Source: Nocardia vinacea NBRC 16497
GTDB taxonomy: Bacteria; Actinomycetota; Actinomycetes; Mycobacteriales; Mycobacteriaceae
NCBI RefSeq assembly: GCF_000308835.1
Contig: NZ_BAGN01000129.1
Coordinates: 22,349-86,348 of the forward strand
DNA length: 64,000 nucleotides
Reading direction: 5' to 3'
This document shows, piece by piece, positions 27,358 through 37,097 of the stretch. Made by a program: the position numbers and the translations under genes. Below the pieces are notes generated by a model. It saw only the letters and a list, made by a program, of their open reading frames with translations. It was not told the origin of the DNA and ran no database searches. Numbering within the stretch: the first letter of the stretch is position 1; each line of letters starts with the position of its first letter.

Positions 27358-28140
27358 CTACTCCGATTCGGAAGCGTCCTCGGACTTCGCCTCGGCGGGC
27401 GCCGCCTCGGCATCGCTCACCGAGTTACCGCCGTTCAGCAACTGGTCCAGGGCCACGCCCGCGACCCGGCGGAATGCCCGCCGAGGTCGCGCCTGTTCGA
27501 GGGTGGCGACCTCGAGCGAACCCACCCCGAGCACCCGCTTGTCCTTGTCCGCGGCGCCCTCGGGCACCCCGGCCTTCAGTGCCTTCACGGCCACGCCGAC
27601 GGCACCGGCCAGATCGAGTCCGGGCTGGTAGGAGCTCTTCAACGCGGTCAGGATGGGCTCGGTCGTGCCGCCCATCACCACGTATTCGCGCTCATCCACT
27701 ATCGAGCCGTCGAAGGTGATCCGGTACAGCACCGATTCCGGTGCCTGTTCCGGGTAGCCGACCTCGGCCACGCAGATCTCCACCTCGTAGGGCTTGAGCT
27801 GATCGGTGAAGATCGTGCCCAGGGTCTGCGCGTAGGCATTGGCCAGGCCACGACCGGTGACATCGCGCCGGTCGTACTGATAGCCCTTCAGGTCGGCCTG
27901 CAGGATGCCGCCGCGGCGCAGTGCCTCGAATTCGTTGTACTTGCCGACGGCCGCGAACCCGACGCGGTCGTACAGCTCGCTCACCTTGTGCAATGTCGCG
28001 GAGGGATTCTCCGCGACGAACAGCACACCCTTGTCGTAGGTCAGCACGATCACACTGCGACCGCGAGCGATGCCCTTGCGCGCGAGCTCGGTCTTGTCGC
28101 GCATGATCTGTTCGGCCGACGCGTAATACGGCAGTGTCAT
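27358..28140 (-). CDS. prcA: 20S proteasome alpha subunit
   Basis: 260 residues. [20 protein letters not shown] and [20 protein letters not shown] are characteristic of actinobacterial PrcA; there is no propeptide or active-site Thr, as expected of the alpha ring, which gates the chamber and docks the Mpa/ARC ATPase. The C-terminus is Glu/Ala-rich and variable. The ATG overlaps the prcB stop by 4 bp. Confidence 0.95.
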   Translation of the reverse strand: MTLPYYASAEQIMRDKTELARKGIARGRSVIVLTYDKGVLFVAENPSATLHKVSELYDRVGFAAVGKYNEFEALRRGGILQADLKGYQYDRRDVTGRGLANAYAQTLGTIFTDQLKPYEVEICVAEVGYPEQAPESVLYRITFDGSIVDEREYVVMGGTTEPILTALKSSYQPGLDLAGAVGVAVKALKAGVPEGAADKDKRVLGVGSLEVATLEQARPRRAFRRVAGVALDQLLNGGNSVSDAEAAPAEAKSEDASESE

Positions 28141-29003
28141 GCTGAGGCACTCCCCTCTTCCGCGGCCTCGCGATCGGCGACGATCGCCCGCGTGATCTCC
28201 TCCAACCGCGATTCGGTCACCTCGTCGGCGCCCTCGTCGTTGATGACGATGGCCGTCGGGTAGATGCCGCGCACCAGATCCGGTCCGCCGGTGGCGGTGT
28301 CGTCGTCGGCAGCGTCGAAGAGCGATTCGACGGCGATCCGCAATGCGCGGTCCTCACCGATTCCCTTGGCGTACAGCTTTTTCAACGACGACTTCGCGAA
28401 CATCGAACCCGAACCGACCGCGGTGTAACCGAACCGCTCCTCACTGCGCCCGCCGACCACGTCGTAGGACACGATGCGACCGGCTTTGTCCGGATCGGTG
28501 GCGTGCTGGTCGTAGCCGACCAGCACCGGAACCACCGCCAGACCCTGCAGCGCGGCAGGGAGGTTGTCGCGCACCATCTTCGACAGCTTGTTGGCCTTGC
28601 CGTCGAAGGTCAGCGAGACACCCTCGATTTTCTCGTAGTACTCCAGCTCGACGGCGAACAATCGCACCATCTCGATGGCCATGCCCGCGGTGCCCGCGAT
28701 ACCGGCCGCCGAAAAGGTGTCGGTGATGTACACCTTCTCGATATCCCTGCTGGCCAACAGGTTTCCCTGGGTGGCCCGCCGGTCACCGGCAATCAGCACA
28801 CCACCGCGGAACGAGACCGCCACGATGGTGGTTCCGTGCGGAGCCAGCTCCTTCGCGGCGGTGCCACCGGAGATTCCGGTGGCACCTTCGATCGCGCCGA
28901 ATCGGTTGCCAGGCAACAGTTCCGGTGCGTGCATGCGCAGGTGCTCGGTGAATGACGAGAGGGCGTGCCCCGGGTGGAGACGCAAGGGGTCACCTGCTGT
29001 CAC
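28137..29003 (-). CDS. prcB: 20S proteasome beta subunit
   Basis: 288 residues starting at GTG 29003. A propeptide of 57 residues precedes the cleavage site [21 protein letters not shown], so Thr58 becomes the N-terminal nucleophile of the mature protease. It overlaps both neighbours (GTGA with pup, ATGA with prcA), so the three are translationally coupled. It forms the two inner rings of the core particle. Confidence 0.95.
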   Translation of the reverse strand: MTAGDPLRLHPGHALSSFTEHLRMHAPELLPGNRFGAIEGATGISGGTAAKELAPHGTTIVAVSFRGGVLIAGDRRATQGNLLASRDIEKVYITDTFSAAGIAGTAGMAIEMVRLFAVELEYYEKIEGVSLTFDGKANKLSKMVRDNLPAALQGLAVVPVLVGYDQHATDPDKAGRIVSYDVVGGRSEERFGYTAVGSGSMFAKSSLKKLYAKGIGEDRALRIAVESLFDAADDDTATGGPDLVRGIYPTAIVINDEGADEVTESRLEEITRAIVADREAAEEGSASA

Positions 29004-29194
29004 TGGCCGCCCTTCTGCACATACGCGCGAACGAAGTCTTCCGCGTTCTCCTCGAGCACATCATCGATCTCGTCGAGCAGGTCGTCGGTATCCTCCGCCA
29101 ATTTTTCGCGGCGCTCCTGACCGGCGGCGTCAACGCCCTCCGGGCCCTCGTCCTCGTCGCCGCCCCCGGCGCGCTTGGTCTGCTCTTGTGCCAT
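29000..29194 (-). CDS. pup: Prokaryotic ubiquitin-like protein Pup
   Basis: 64 residues, acidic and largely disordered, with the Mpa-binding coiled-coil segment ([20 protein letters not shown]) and the C-terminus YVQKGGQ. The terminal Gln must be deamidated by Dop before PafA can ligate it. AGGAGG stands before ATG 29194. An imperfect repeat at 29221-29257 lies in its promoter. Confidence 0.95.
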   Translation of the reverse strand: MAQEQTKRAGGGDEDEGPEGVDAAGQERREKLAEDTDDLLDEIDDVLEENAEDFVRAYVQKGGQ

Positions 29195-29518
29195 GGCAGC
29201 CGACCTCCTCTGTCCTCATCATGACCAGGGCTCCATTCTGAGCACGACCCTGATCATGAGCAATGTCCGTGCCCGTACATCAACACTACCCAGCCGCCCT
29301 GACAACGTGCTCGGTTATCGGCCGCGTGTTCGCGGCCCCTGGTGTCTCGCGTGCGAGCCATCGAGCCTCGCTCGTACGGCGCATGCGCCTCGACGACTCG
29401 GCCGTGTTCGATGGCCGCGGACGCCGGACGAGCCGCGAACAGGTCGCTCGTAAGACTCGTTCCGTGTGGATCGCGTTCGCGATAGTCGTTGCCAGCTGGG
29501 CGTATTCACCCATCTGGG
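29195..29518 (-). promoter_or_regulatory. pup promoter region
   Basis: Intergenic between dop and pup. ATGACCAGGG (29221-29230) and CCCTGATCAT (29248-29257), complementary at 9 of 10 positions, sit 27-63 bp before the pup start and could be an operator. No gene is recognised in the remaining sequence. Confidence 0.45.
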
Positions 29519-31018
29519 CTAGGTCGTCAGCTGTTCCACCAACTCGGCGGCGGTATTCACACCGTCGAGCAGCTTGCCGACGTGAGCCCTGGTGCCGCGG
29601 CGCGGTTCCAGGGTGGGGATGCGCACGAGTGAATCGCCGCCCAGGTCGAAGATCACAGAATCCCAGCTGGCCGCTGCGATATCGGCACCGAATCGACGCA
29701 GACATTCGCCGCGGAAGTAGGCACGGGTGTCGGTCGGCGGCTTGGTCATCGCGTCGAGCACCTGCTGCTCGTTGATCAGGCGTTTCATCGAGCCGCGGGC
29801 GACCAGGCGGTTGTAGAGGCCCTTGTCCAGGCGGACGTCGGAGTACTGCAGGTCCATCAGGTGCAGTTTGGGCGCGGCCCAGCTCAGGCCCTCGCGCTTG
29901 CGCATCCCCTCGAGCAGGCGCAGCTTGGCGGGCCAGTCGAGCAGATTCGCGCATTCCATCGGATCGCGTTCCAGCAGATCCAGCACATTGGCCCAGTTCT
30001 CCAGGATGTCCTTGACGCGCTCGTCGTCGTTGCCACTGCGGGCCACGAACTTCTCCACCCGGTCCAGGTAGATGCGCTGCAGCGCCAGCCCGGTGAGTTC
30101 GCGACCATCGGTGAGCGCGACGGTGGCGCGCAGGGTCGGATCATGGCTGATCTGGTGCACGGCGGTGACCGGACGGGCCAGCTGCAGATCCGACAGATCC
30201 TCGCCCGCCTCGATCAGGTCCAGCACCAGCGCGGTGGTGCCGACCTTGAGGTAGGTGGACATTTCGGCGAGGTTGGCATCGCCGATGATGACGTGCAGGC
30301 GGCGGTATTTGTCCGCATCGGCGTGCGGTTCGTCGCGGGTGTTGATGATGCCGCGCTTGAGCGTGGTCTCCAGACCGACCTCGACCTCGATGTAGTCGGC
30401 GCGCTGGGACAGCTGGAATCCGGCGTGATCACCGGACTGGCCGATGCCGACCCGGCCGGAACCGCAGATCACCTGCCGCGAGACGAAGAACGGGGTGAGC
30501 CCGACGATGATCTGGTTGAACGGGGTGTCGCGGCTCATCAGGTAGTTCTCATGGGTGCCGTAGGAGGCGCCCTTGCCGTCGACATTGTTCTTGTACAGCT
30601 GCAGCCGCGGCGCGCCCGGCACGCTCGAGGCGTGCCGCGCGGCCGCCTCCATGACCCGTTCGCCGGCTTTGTCCCAGATGACCGCATCCAGCGGATCGGT
30701 GACCTCGGGCGCGGAGTACTCCGGATGGGCGTGGTCGACGTAGAGCCGGGCGCCGTTGGTGAGGATCATATTGGCCGCGCCGACCTCGTCGGCGTCGATC
30801 ACGGGGGCCGGACCGTTCATCCGGCTCAGGTCGAAGCCGCGAGCGTCGCGCAGCGGCGATTCCACCTCGTAGTCCCAGCGCGTGCGCTTCGCGCGCGGCA
30901 CCCCCTCCGCGGCGGCATAGGCGAGAACCGCTTGAGTGGAGGTGAGGATCGGGTTGGCCGACGGCTCGGTGGGTGTGGAGATGCCGTATTCGACCTCGAT
31001 ACCGATGATGCGCTGCAT
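29519..31018 (-). CDS. dop: Pup deamidase/depupylase Dop
   Basis: 499 residues from ATG 31018 ([20 protein letters not shown]); a 17-codon upstream extension is not conserved-looking. It shares the PafA fold: the catalytic strand [14 protein letters not shown] has Asp95, the Dop loop region follows the first strands, and [18 protein letters not shown] is nearly identical to PafA. It converts the C-terminal Gln of Pup to Glu and removes Pup from substrates. The ATPase mpa/arc, normally upstream of dop, is not in the next genes here. Confidence 0.95.
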   Translation of the reverse strand: MQRIIGIEVEYGISTPTEPSANPILTSTQAVLAYAAAEGVPRAKRTRWDYEVESPLRDARGFDLSRMNGPAPVIDADEVGAANMILTNGARLYVDHAHPEYSAPEVTDPLDAVIWDKAGERVMEAAARHASSVPGAPRLQLYKNNVDGKGASYGTHENYLMSRDTPFNQIIVGLTPFFVSRQVICGSGRVGIGQSGDHAGFQLSQRADYIEVEVGLETTLKRGIINTRDEPHADADKYRRLHVIIGDANLAEMSTYLKVGTTALVLDLIEAGEDLSDLQLARPVTAVHQISHDPTLRATVALTDGRELTGLALQRIYLDRVEKFVARSGNDDERVKDILENWANVLDLLERDPMECANLLDWPAKLRLLEGMRKREGLSWAAPKLHLMDLQYSDVRLDKGLYNRLVARGSMKRLINEQQVLDAMTKPPTDTRAYFRGECLRRFGADIAAASWDSVIFDLGGDSLVRIPTLEPRRGTRAHVGKLLDGVNTAAELVEQLTT

Positions 31019-31156
31019 ACCGTCGAGCCTAGGCGACGCGTGCCTGCCGCCGGTCGCGACCGGCGGCATCGGCGATCTCGGGTGACCTCGATGTCATACC
31101 GATGGTGGTACTTCCGGAGGATACGGGCAGGCCGCGGCGGCCGGGATATTCGGAAT

Positions 31157-32365
31157 ATGACCGATTCGATCGCCGAAATCACGGGGCGCCACCGCAAGTC
31201 GGATGAACCGAGCGTCACCCAGCCGAAGAATCCCGCGCGATTGGTCGCCCTGGACGTATTGCGCGGCATCGCGATCCTCGGCACGCTCGGCACCAATATC
31301 TGGATCCTCACCCATCCCGAGGGCATCGTCGGGTACATCAACGAATTGGGCAGCCCGGCGACCGGCTGGATGTGGTCGGAGCGAGTGCTGCAGCAGCTGG
31401 CACAGGGCAAGTTCCTGGGGCTGCTGACCATCATGTTCGGCATCGGCCTGGCCATCCAGCAGGGCTCGGCGGTGCGAGCCGGTCGACGGTGGCCGGGAAG
31501 CTATCCGTGGCGGGCCGGGTTGCTGTTCCTCGACGGTGTGCTGAACTTTCTGTTCGTCGCGGAATTCGATGTGCTGATGGGTTATGCGGTGACCGGTTTC
31601 GTCGTCGCCTTCATTCTCGCGACAAGCGAACGCGCGCAACGTCGTTGGCTGACCATCGCAGCCGGATTCCATATCGTCGTGCTGACGCTCATCGGTATCG
31701 CGATGGCTGTTGCGGACCAACAGGATTCGATGTCGCGCGAGCCGCTGGATCCGAATCCCTATGCGGACGGGTCGTTCTGGGATCTGGTGCTGTTCCGACT
31801 GGAGAACGCGGGCATGTTCCGGTTCGAGCCGATTTTCGTCTTCCCGATGTCGATCGCGCTGTTCCTCGCCGGTGCGCAGTTGTTCCGGGCCGGTGTGTTC
31901 CGACCGGAGGGTGCGCGGATACGTAGGCGGCTCATGATCGTCGGATTCGCTGTTGCCGCGCCGATCGATCTGGCGGTCGGTGTGCTCGGCGGCGATCTGG
32001 TCTTGCTGACCAGGTACGGCACCGCCCCGTTCGTCGCCTTCGGCCTGCTCGCGCTCGTCGCGGAGTTCTACCTTCGTCGCCCGCGGGTCGGATTCGTCGG
32101 CAGGCGGCTCACCGAGGTCGGGCGGATGGCCCTGAGCTGCTACATCCTGCAGAATCTGATCGCTTCGGCGCTGTGCTACGGCTGGGGTTTCGGGCTTGCC
32201 GCGCGCGTTTCCCCTGACGCTCGGGTGCCGTTCACCGCGGGTATCTACCTGCTGGTCGCGCTGATCATCGTGACCATCGCGCACCTGTGGTTGCGCCGGT
32301 TCGAGCGCGGTCCGGTCGAGTGGGTGTGGAATCTCAGCTATCGCACGCTGGCCCGCGAACACTGA
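31157..32365 (+). CDS. DUF418-type multi-spanning membrane protein
   Basis: 402 residues from ATG 31157. After a short polar N-terminus comes the family hallmark RLVALDVLRGIAILGTLGTN, then eight to ten hydrophobic helices and the DUF418 C-terminal region (GRMALSCYILQNLIASALCY, ERGPVEWVWNLSYRTL). Related proteins are acyltransferase-like membrane proteins of unknown function. Divergent from dop with about 140 bp between. Confidence 0.75.
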   Translation: MTDSIAEITGRHRKSDEPSVTQPKNPARLVALDVLRGIAILGTLGTNIWILTHPEGIVGYINELGSPATGWMWSERVLQQLAQGKFLGLLTIMFGIGLAIQQGSAVRAGRRWPGSYPWRAGLLFLDGVLNFLFVAEFDVLMGYAVTGFVVAFILATSERAQRRWLTIAAGFHIVVLTLIGIAMAVADQQDSMSREPLDPNPYADGSFWDLVLFRLENAGMFRFEPIFVFPMSIALFLAGAQLFRAGVFRPEGARIRRRLMIVGFAVAAPIDLAVGVLGGDLVLLTRYGTAPFVAFGLLALVAEFYLRRPRVGFVGRRLTEVGRMALSCYILQNLIASALCYGWGFGLAARVSPDARVPFTAGIYLLVALIIVTIAHLWLRRFERGPVEWVWNLSYRTLAREH

Positions 32366-32571
32366 GTCACCGCAGCGTTGCGTACATCGCCGCAGTTCAA
32401 CACCTGAAATCGGCGCGAATGCGACCGGATGTACCCGAGGAGAACATGAGTAGCGGACTACTCGTGTTCTTTTCGCGTCGGCGCCGGATGCTGACGCGAC
32501 GTCACCGAACTGCGTCGACGTATCGATTTCAGATGTACAGGAGGTGCGTAGCGTCGGAACCAGCCCGAGCA

Positions 32572-33309
32572 ATGAGTAAGGACCACGCGTTCGCCGAACT
32601 CGAGCGTCTCGCGAACGATGACCTGATCCGCTTCGACGGGCCCGCCTCACCGGCCTCGGTCGGATTCGCAGGTTTCGACCCACTGTCCGGCCGGCCGCTA
32701 CCAGGCAGTCTCGCCGGGGTGGTCATCCGTCACGGCAACACCCCGGCGGCACCCCAGCACCTCGATTCGCGAAATGCTTTGGCACTGGTGCGATTCTGCC
32801 GATTCCTGGCCGCCAACTTCGGCGTCACCGAGTTGCACACCCTGGGAGCGGCCGGCCGCGGAACGCATTCCGACGACTGCCACGGCCAGGGCCGCGCCGT
32901 GGATTTCGCCGGTGTCACCATGCCGGTCGGGGATGTATCGCGCAGAATCACCGTGGCAGCGCATTGGGGCACCGTCGAGACCGCCGTGACACCCGGCGGC
33001 ACGTGGCCGCGCGGCACTGGCTCCCGGGTGCGCTACCGACTCGACGAACCCGATGCGAGTCCGCTCGGCGATCCGGACGGCGATCTGTTCGTCGCCGACT
33101 TCTTCCGCAGCGTCTACGATTTCGCGGCGGGTGAATGGCAGGACTGCTCGGACAGTCCCGATCCCGCGACTGCCATCTCCGGCATCGGCGATCCGAGTTT
33201 CATCCTGCATCCCGACCATCCGGACGACCATCCGCTCCCGGCCACATCCGGTCGCGCGGCCCATATCGATCACATCCACTTCCAGATCGGCAAGTCCGGG
33301 ACCGAGTAG
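32572..33309 (+). CDS. Putative M15-like (D-Ala-D-Ala carboxypeptidase/extensin-like) metalloprotein
   Basis: 245 residues. The pattern HSDDCHGQGRAVDFAG and, near the end, HIDHIHFQIG provides His, Asp and His residues spaced as in the zinc site of M15 peptidases and extensin-like domains. No signal peptide is visible, which is unusual for a wall enzyme, and overall similarity is weak, so the assignment is tentative. The start is uncertain: ATG 32572 lacks a strong site, while AGGAGG at 32540 precedes no in-frame start. Confidence 0.45.
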   Translation: MSKDHAFAELERLANDDLIRFDGPASPASVGFAGFDPLSGRPLPGSLAGVVIRHGNTPAAPQHLDSRNALALVRFCRFLAANFGVTELHTLGAAGRGTHSDDCHGQGRAVDFAGVTMPVGDVSRRITVAAHWGTVETAVTPGGTWPRGTGSRVRYRLDEPDASPLGDPDGDLFVADFFRSVYDFAAGEWQDCSDSPDPATAISGIGDPSFILHPDHPDDHPLPATSGRAAHIDHIHFQIGKSGTE

Positions 33310-33328
33310 GTGGACTAGCGTCGTCGGT

Positions 33329-33856
33329 GTGACACTCGCCGACCGATATCCCTTGCTGCACACGCCAACCCGCTGGGAATGGGGCAGTCTGGATGTGCGG
33401 TTCTCCACCGAGTTGCCACCCGACGAATTGGTCACCAATATCCACGTCGTCTGCTTCGTCGGCGCCGATATCGTGCTGTGTCACGACGATCGCGATATCT
33501 GGATCGTGCCCGGCGGCACCCGAGAGGCGGGCGAAACTGTCGATGCCTGCGTGCGACGCGAACTCATGGAAGAGGCTGGTGCCCGCCCGGTCGGACCGGT
33601 GCGGCCGTTCGGCGCTCACCACACGACCACCGACCGCCCTGCACCGCACTATCCTTGGCAGCCACACCCGCACAAGGCGTGGCTGTGGTGCACGGCGGAT
33701 GTGGTGCTCGAATCCGCGCCGACCAATCCCGAGGATGCGGAGAATATTCTCGAGGTCCGCGCCTTCGCACCAGCGGAAGCAATGCGCCTGTCGCGCACCG
33801 ACGGCGACTACATGGCCGAATTACTCTCCCTCGCAATAGAATTCCACCGGGGCTGA
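33329..33856 (+). CDS. Nudix hydrolase
   Basis: 175 residues from GTG 33329. The Nudix box is complete: GTREAGETVDACVRRELMEE followed by AG, which binds Mg2+ and hydrolyses a nucleoside-diphosphate-linked substrate. Before it is a beta-strand core (LVTNIHVVCFVGADIVLCHD). Twenty bp after the M15-like gene, probably co-transcribed. Its stop directly abuts the stop of the opposing TetR gene. Substrate cannot be read. Confidence 0.85.
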   Translation: MTLADRYPLLHTPTRWEWGSLDVRFSTELPPDELVTNIHVVCFVGADIVLCHDDRDIWIVPGGTREAGETVDACVRRELMEEAGARPVGPVRPFGAHHTTTDRPAPHYPWQPHPHKAWLWCTADVVLESAPTNPEDAENILEVRAFAPAEAMRLSRTDGDYMAELLSLAIEFHRG

Positions 33857-34462
33857 TCAGCCGAGGGGCGTACGGAATCCGGTGAGCAGTCGCGCGATAT
33901 CGATCGGCGCCTGCTCCGGTCGCAGCGGTGCGTGTTCGACGAGCAGGCGGTACCAGAACGGTCCGAAGATCAGATCGGTCGCGTACTCGATATCCAGGTC
34001 GGCGGCGAGTTCACCGCGTGCCACACCGCGGGTCACTATGCGCGCCACCACATCTCGCCGAGTCTGTACCCAATCCCGGAACGGTCCGGCGAAGTCCGGG
34101 TCCAGCTGAGCCTCGGCCATCAACCCGCGTAATGCCTTGACCCGCAACGGATATTCGACGACACCGTAGAGCGCCTCGAGGAAGACGGTCAGGTCCCGTT
34201 CGGCCGATCCGGTATCCGGGTCCGGCATGCGCTGGGTGACCACCATACCTTGGGCGTCCATGACCAGGACCGCCTTCGATTTCCACCAGCGGTAGATCGT
34301 GCTCTTGGCGACGCGTGAGCGCGCCGCGACGCCTTCGATCGTCACCTTGCCGAAGCCCTGCTCCTCCAGCAGTTCGGCCGTCGCCTGCAGTACCGCATCG
34401 CGTGCGGATTCGCTGCGGATTCGACCGCCGGACCGCGGTGTCGCAGCACTTCCCGTCGCCAT
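33857..34462 (-). CDS. TetR-family regulator
   Basis: 201 residues: helix-turn-helix VTIEGVAARSRVAKSTIYRW followed by WKSKAVLVMDAQ, and a TetR_C-like C-terminal domain with FGPFWYRLLVEHAPL. Divergent from the small hydrolase at 34536; the strong inverted repeat at 34495-34516 lies between, so it most likely represses that hydrolase/membrane-protein pair and itself. Confidence 0.85.
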   Translation of the reverse strand: MATGSAATPRSGGRIRSESARDAVLQATAELLEEQGFGKVTIEGVAARSRVAKSTIYRWWKSKAVLVMDAQGMVVTQRMPDPDTGSAERDLTVFLEALYGVVEYPLRVKALRGLMAEAQLDPDFAGPFRDWVQTRRDVVARIVTRGVARGELAADLDIEYATDLIFGPFWYRLLVEHAPLRPEQAPIDIARLLTGFRTPLG

Positions 34463-34487
34463 GGCGGTCAGTGTATTCGTCTGCTAT

Positions 34488-34516
34488 CGTTTTGCGAAAC
34501 GCTACGGAGCGTTTCG
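34488..34516. promoter_or_regulatory. TetR operator between 34462 and 34536
   Basis: Perfect arms CGAAACGCT (34495-34503) and AGCGTTTCG (34508-34516) with a four-base spacer, overlapped on the left by CGTTT/AAACG (34488-34500). Typical overlapping TetR-type operator just before the hydrolase's ribosome site. Confidence 0.75.
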
Positions 34517-34535
34517 ATTTAGGAGATGAGTGACA

Positions 34536-35123
34536 ATGAGCGCGATCGTGGTGAACCACGGCCTCGGAGCCCGTGCCGACAGCGTCTGGTTTCCCTATTT
34601 CACGGCGGAGCTGACCACACTCGGCCATACCGTGACGATCCCGAACCTGCCCGATCCGGACGCACCCCGGCTGGAGCCGTGGCGCAAAGCCTTCGCCACA
34701 GCGGTGGCCGCGGCGGGTCCGGCCGGCGATACCGTTCTGGTCGGCCACAGCATCGGCGGAGTCAATGTGCTGCGCATGCTCGAGCAGCACGATGTCGCCG
34801 CCACCGGGCAATTCGCCGGAGTACTTCTGGTGTCCACCGCAGCACATGAGGTCGGCTATGACATATTGGCCGAATTCTTCGCCGAACCGTTCGACTGGGC
34901 ACGAATTCGTGGCGCGGCGCGCGAGTTCCGGGTGTTGGCCGCCGCCGACGATCCGGTCAATGTGCCCGATCCAGTCGAGCACGTCGGACTGCTGGTGCGC
35001 GGTTTGGCGGCCACCGCGGTGCTCACTGCGACCGGGAGCCACCTGGGCAACTTCCCCGACGACCACATCGAACTACCCGAGGCCGTTCGGTTGGTCGATG
35101 AAATCCAGGCGGCCACACGGTGA
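34536..35123 (+). CDS. Small alpha/beta hydrolase (RBBP9/YdeN type)
   Basis: 195 residues; ATG 34536 with AGGAG ten bases upstream (GTG 34530 possible). The nucleophile elbow is VGHSIGG, the N-terminal strand AIVVNHGLGARADSVWFPY and the late histidine GSHLGNF fit the RBBP9/YdeN family of small serine hydrolases. The last codon overlaps the next gene (GTGA). Probably induced when the divergent TetR is relieved by a ligand that may be its substrate. Confidence 0.75.
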   Translation: MSAIVVNHGLGARADSVWFPYFTAELTTLGHTVTIPNLPDPDAPRLEPWRKAFATAVAAAGPAGDTVLVGHSIGGVNVLRMLEQHDVAATGQFAGVLLVSTAAHEVGYDILAEFFAEPFDWARIRGAAREFRVLAAADDPVNVPDPVEHVGLLVRGLAATAVLTATGSHLGNFPDDHIELPEAVRLVDEIQAATR

Positions 35124-35377
35124 CTCAGCAACAGATAGACGACAGCCGCGGACCTGCCGCGCAACCCGCTGGTCCGGTCAAATGGAAGCTGTGGCTGTTG
35201 ACGGTCATCGGCATCTATCCGCTGCTCACAGTTCTGGTGACGATCTCAGGGCCGCTGCTCGAACCACTGGCGCCGCCGCTGCGGCTGGCGGTAATCGTGC
35301 CGATCGCCGTCGCGGCCATGGTGTGGGTCGTCATGCCATTGCTCACCCGCCGATGTGCGGGGTGGCTGATGCGGTGA
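35120..35377 (+). CDS. Small two-helix membrane protein
   Basis: 85 residues from GTG 35120, overlapping the hydrolase stop by 4 bp. Two hydrophobic segments (LWLLTVIGIYPLLTVLVTIS and LAVIVPIAVAAMVWVVMPLL) give a helical hairpin with a short polar N-terminus. Such proteins often accompany antibiotic-biosynthesis-monooxygenase or hydrolase genes in actinobacteria; the role is unknown. Confidence 0.65.
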   Translation: MTQQQIDDSRGPAAQPAGPVKWKLWLLTVIGIYPLLTVLVTISGPLLEPLAPPLRLAVIVPIAVAAMVWVVMPLLTRRCAGWLMR

Positions 35378-35383
35378 CGGATT

Positions 35384-36100
35384 CTATTGGGACCGTACGG
35401 GTTCCGCGCGGCTCAGCAGGTCTTTGACGATGGTGTCGCGTTCCAGCGGAACTCCGAGACTGCGCGCATTGCCCTCGAACAGCGCGAGCACCGATTCGGT
35501 CAGGATGCCTTCGACGTGATCGGAGGTCAGTGTGGTCGCGCCATCGGAGCGCCAGTTGTTCACGAAACCGTCGACGAAGCCGATAATGCCGAAGGCCATC
35601 GGGCGGGCGCGATTCGGATCGATTCCGAAGCGCGCCAACGATATTGCAAACATATCGGCGAGCCGACCACCGATGCGATTGCGCGCACCGGCCAGCGCCT
35701 GTGACGAATCCCCTTGCGGCGCGGCCTCCCCCAGGAATCGGTGCAGATTCGGATGACGCTCGACCCAGCCGATATAGGTACCGATCGCCCCCCGCACAGC
35801 ATCGCGCAGGGTACCGTCGGGATGCAGGGTCGGCATCAGTGCGGTCAGCAGTGAATTCAGGATCTCCCGACGAATCTGCTCATCGAGATCGGCGCGTCCG
35901 TCGAAATGCCGGTACACCACCGGACGCGGCAGATGCAGCCGGTCCGCGATCGCCTGCACGGACACTTCGACACCCTGCTCTTCGATCACCGTGATCGCCG
36001 CATCGATGACGTCCGCGCGACGGCGTGCCTTGTGGCCGTGCCATCGGGTGCTGCGACCGTCCGACGCGGCGGGATCGCGCTTTCCGGCGGTGCTGCTCAC
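35384..36100 (-). CDS. TetR-family regulator
   Basis: 238 residues from GTG 36100. Helix-turn-helix: ADVIDAAITVIEEQGVEVSV then IADRLHLPRPVVYRHFDGRA. Divergent from the oxygenase pair at 36198-38719. The 98-bp gap holds the imperfect repeat TGTCTCACT / AGTGTTACA (36138-36161), so it probably controls those monooxygenases. The frame is open further up, into the next promoter, but has no reason to start there. Confidence 0.8.
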   Translation of the reverse strand: MSSTAGKRDPAASDGRSTRWHGHKARRRADVIDAAITVIEEQGVEVSVQAIADRLHLPRPVVYRHFDGRADLDEQIRREILNSLLTALMPTLHPDGTLRDAVRGAIGTYIGWVERHPNLHRFLGEAAPQGDSSQALAGARNRIGGRLADMFAISLARFGIDPNRARPMAFGIIGFVDGFVNNWRSDGATTLTSDHVEGILTESVLALFEGNARSLGVPLERDTIVKDLLSRAEPVRSQ

Positions 36101-36197
36101 CAGCTCACGATACCTGGAACGACTATTGACCGTGACAGTCTGTCTCACTAACCTGAGTGTTACAGCTTGTATCAGGTATTCGAGAGTTGGAGCCGAC

Positions 36198-37097
36198 ATG
36201 GGCAACGAGGCCGCAGTCATCCCACAGGAATCCTTCGCACAGCGCCTGCTGACCGGTTCGGTGAAGAAGTCGTACGAACCTGCCGTCGATATGGACTGGG
36301 ACGCGCCGCTCGATCCCGACAAACTGTTCCTGCCGCCGGAGGTGGTTTCGCTCTACGGCACCGCGCTGTGGGAATCGATGACCCCGCAGCAGTGCCGGGA
36401 ACTGTCGCGCCAGGAACTGGCCAATGTACTGTCCGTCGGCATTTGGTTCGAGAATCTGCTCAACCGGCTGCTGCTGCGGGAACTGATGCGCGATGATCCG
36501 ACCACCCGGCATTCGCACTACACCCTCACCGAAATGGGTGACGAGTGCCGGCACATGATGATGTTCGGCAAGCTCATCGACCGGATCGAGGCGCGTCCGT
36601 ATTGGCCGCGGCTGCCCGGCCGACTCGCCATCGGGGCCCTGCCACTGTTCCTGCGCGGGTCGATGACCTGGGTGGGCGCACTCGTCGGCGAGGAGATTTT
36701 CGACGCACTGCAGCGGCGCACCCTCGACGATCCGGAGTTGCAGCCCTTGGTTTCTCGGGCGATGCGGATCCACGTCACCGAGGAGGCCCGCCATATCGGA
36801 TTCGCACGCGACGCACTTGCGCGTCGGGTGCCGACCATGTCGCAGGCCGAATTGGTCTACACCCGTTTGTGTGTCGCGGTGGCCGCACCGCTGTTCGTCT
36901 ATTTGATGACCAATCGGCACATGTACGACCGTGCCGGGCTGGACGGTCGAGCGGCGCGCCGGATCGCGACGAATAACCCGTATGCGAAGAAAGCGCTCGG
37001 TACCGGCGCCGCGAATCTCGGTGCATTCCTGGACAAGCAGGGCTTGATCGGTCCGTTGGGCAAGCGAATCTGGCGTTGGCGGGGGCTCTACGCATGA
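36198..37097 (+). CDS. AurF-like non-heme diiron oxygenase
   Basis: 299 residues from ATG 36198. Two helical metal motifs, EMGDECRHMMMFGKLI and HVTEEARHIGFARD, supply the Glu/His ligands of a carboxylate-bridged di-iron centre, as in the p-aminobenzoate N-oxygenase AurF family. Members oxidise amines or other substrates with O2. The ATG of the flavin monooxygenase overlaps its stop (ATGA), so the two probably act on one pathway. Substrate unknown. Confidence 0.8.
   Translation: MGNEAAVIPQESFAQRLLTGSVKKSYEPAVDMDWDAPLDPDKLFLPPEVVSLYGTALWESMTPQQCRELSRQELANVLSVGIWFENLLNRLLLRELMRDDPTTRHSHYTLTEMGDECRHMMMFGKLIDRIEARPYWPRLPGRLAIGALPLFLRGSMTWVGALVGEEIFDALQRRTLDDPELQPLVSRAMRIHVTEEARHIGFARDALARRVPTMSQAELVYTRLCVAVAAPLFVYLMTNRHMYDRAGLDGRAARRIATNNPYAKKALGTGAANLGAFLDKQGLIGPLGKRIWRWRGLYA

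Noticed and set aside
29861..31156. Very long plus-strand open frame running into the DUF418 gene
   Set aside because: It is antisense to dop over its first 1.3 kb; high GC at third positions keeps the opposite frame open. The DUF418 protein starts at 31157 by family resemblance.
31094..32683. 529-codon minus-strand open frame
   Set aside because: Antisense shadow of the DUF418 gene.
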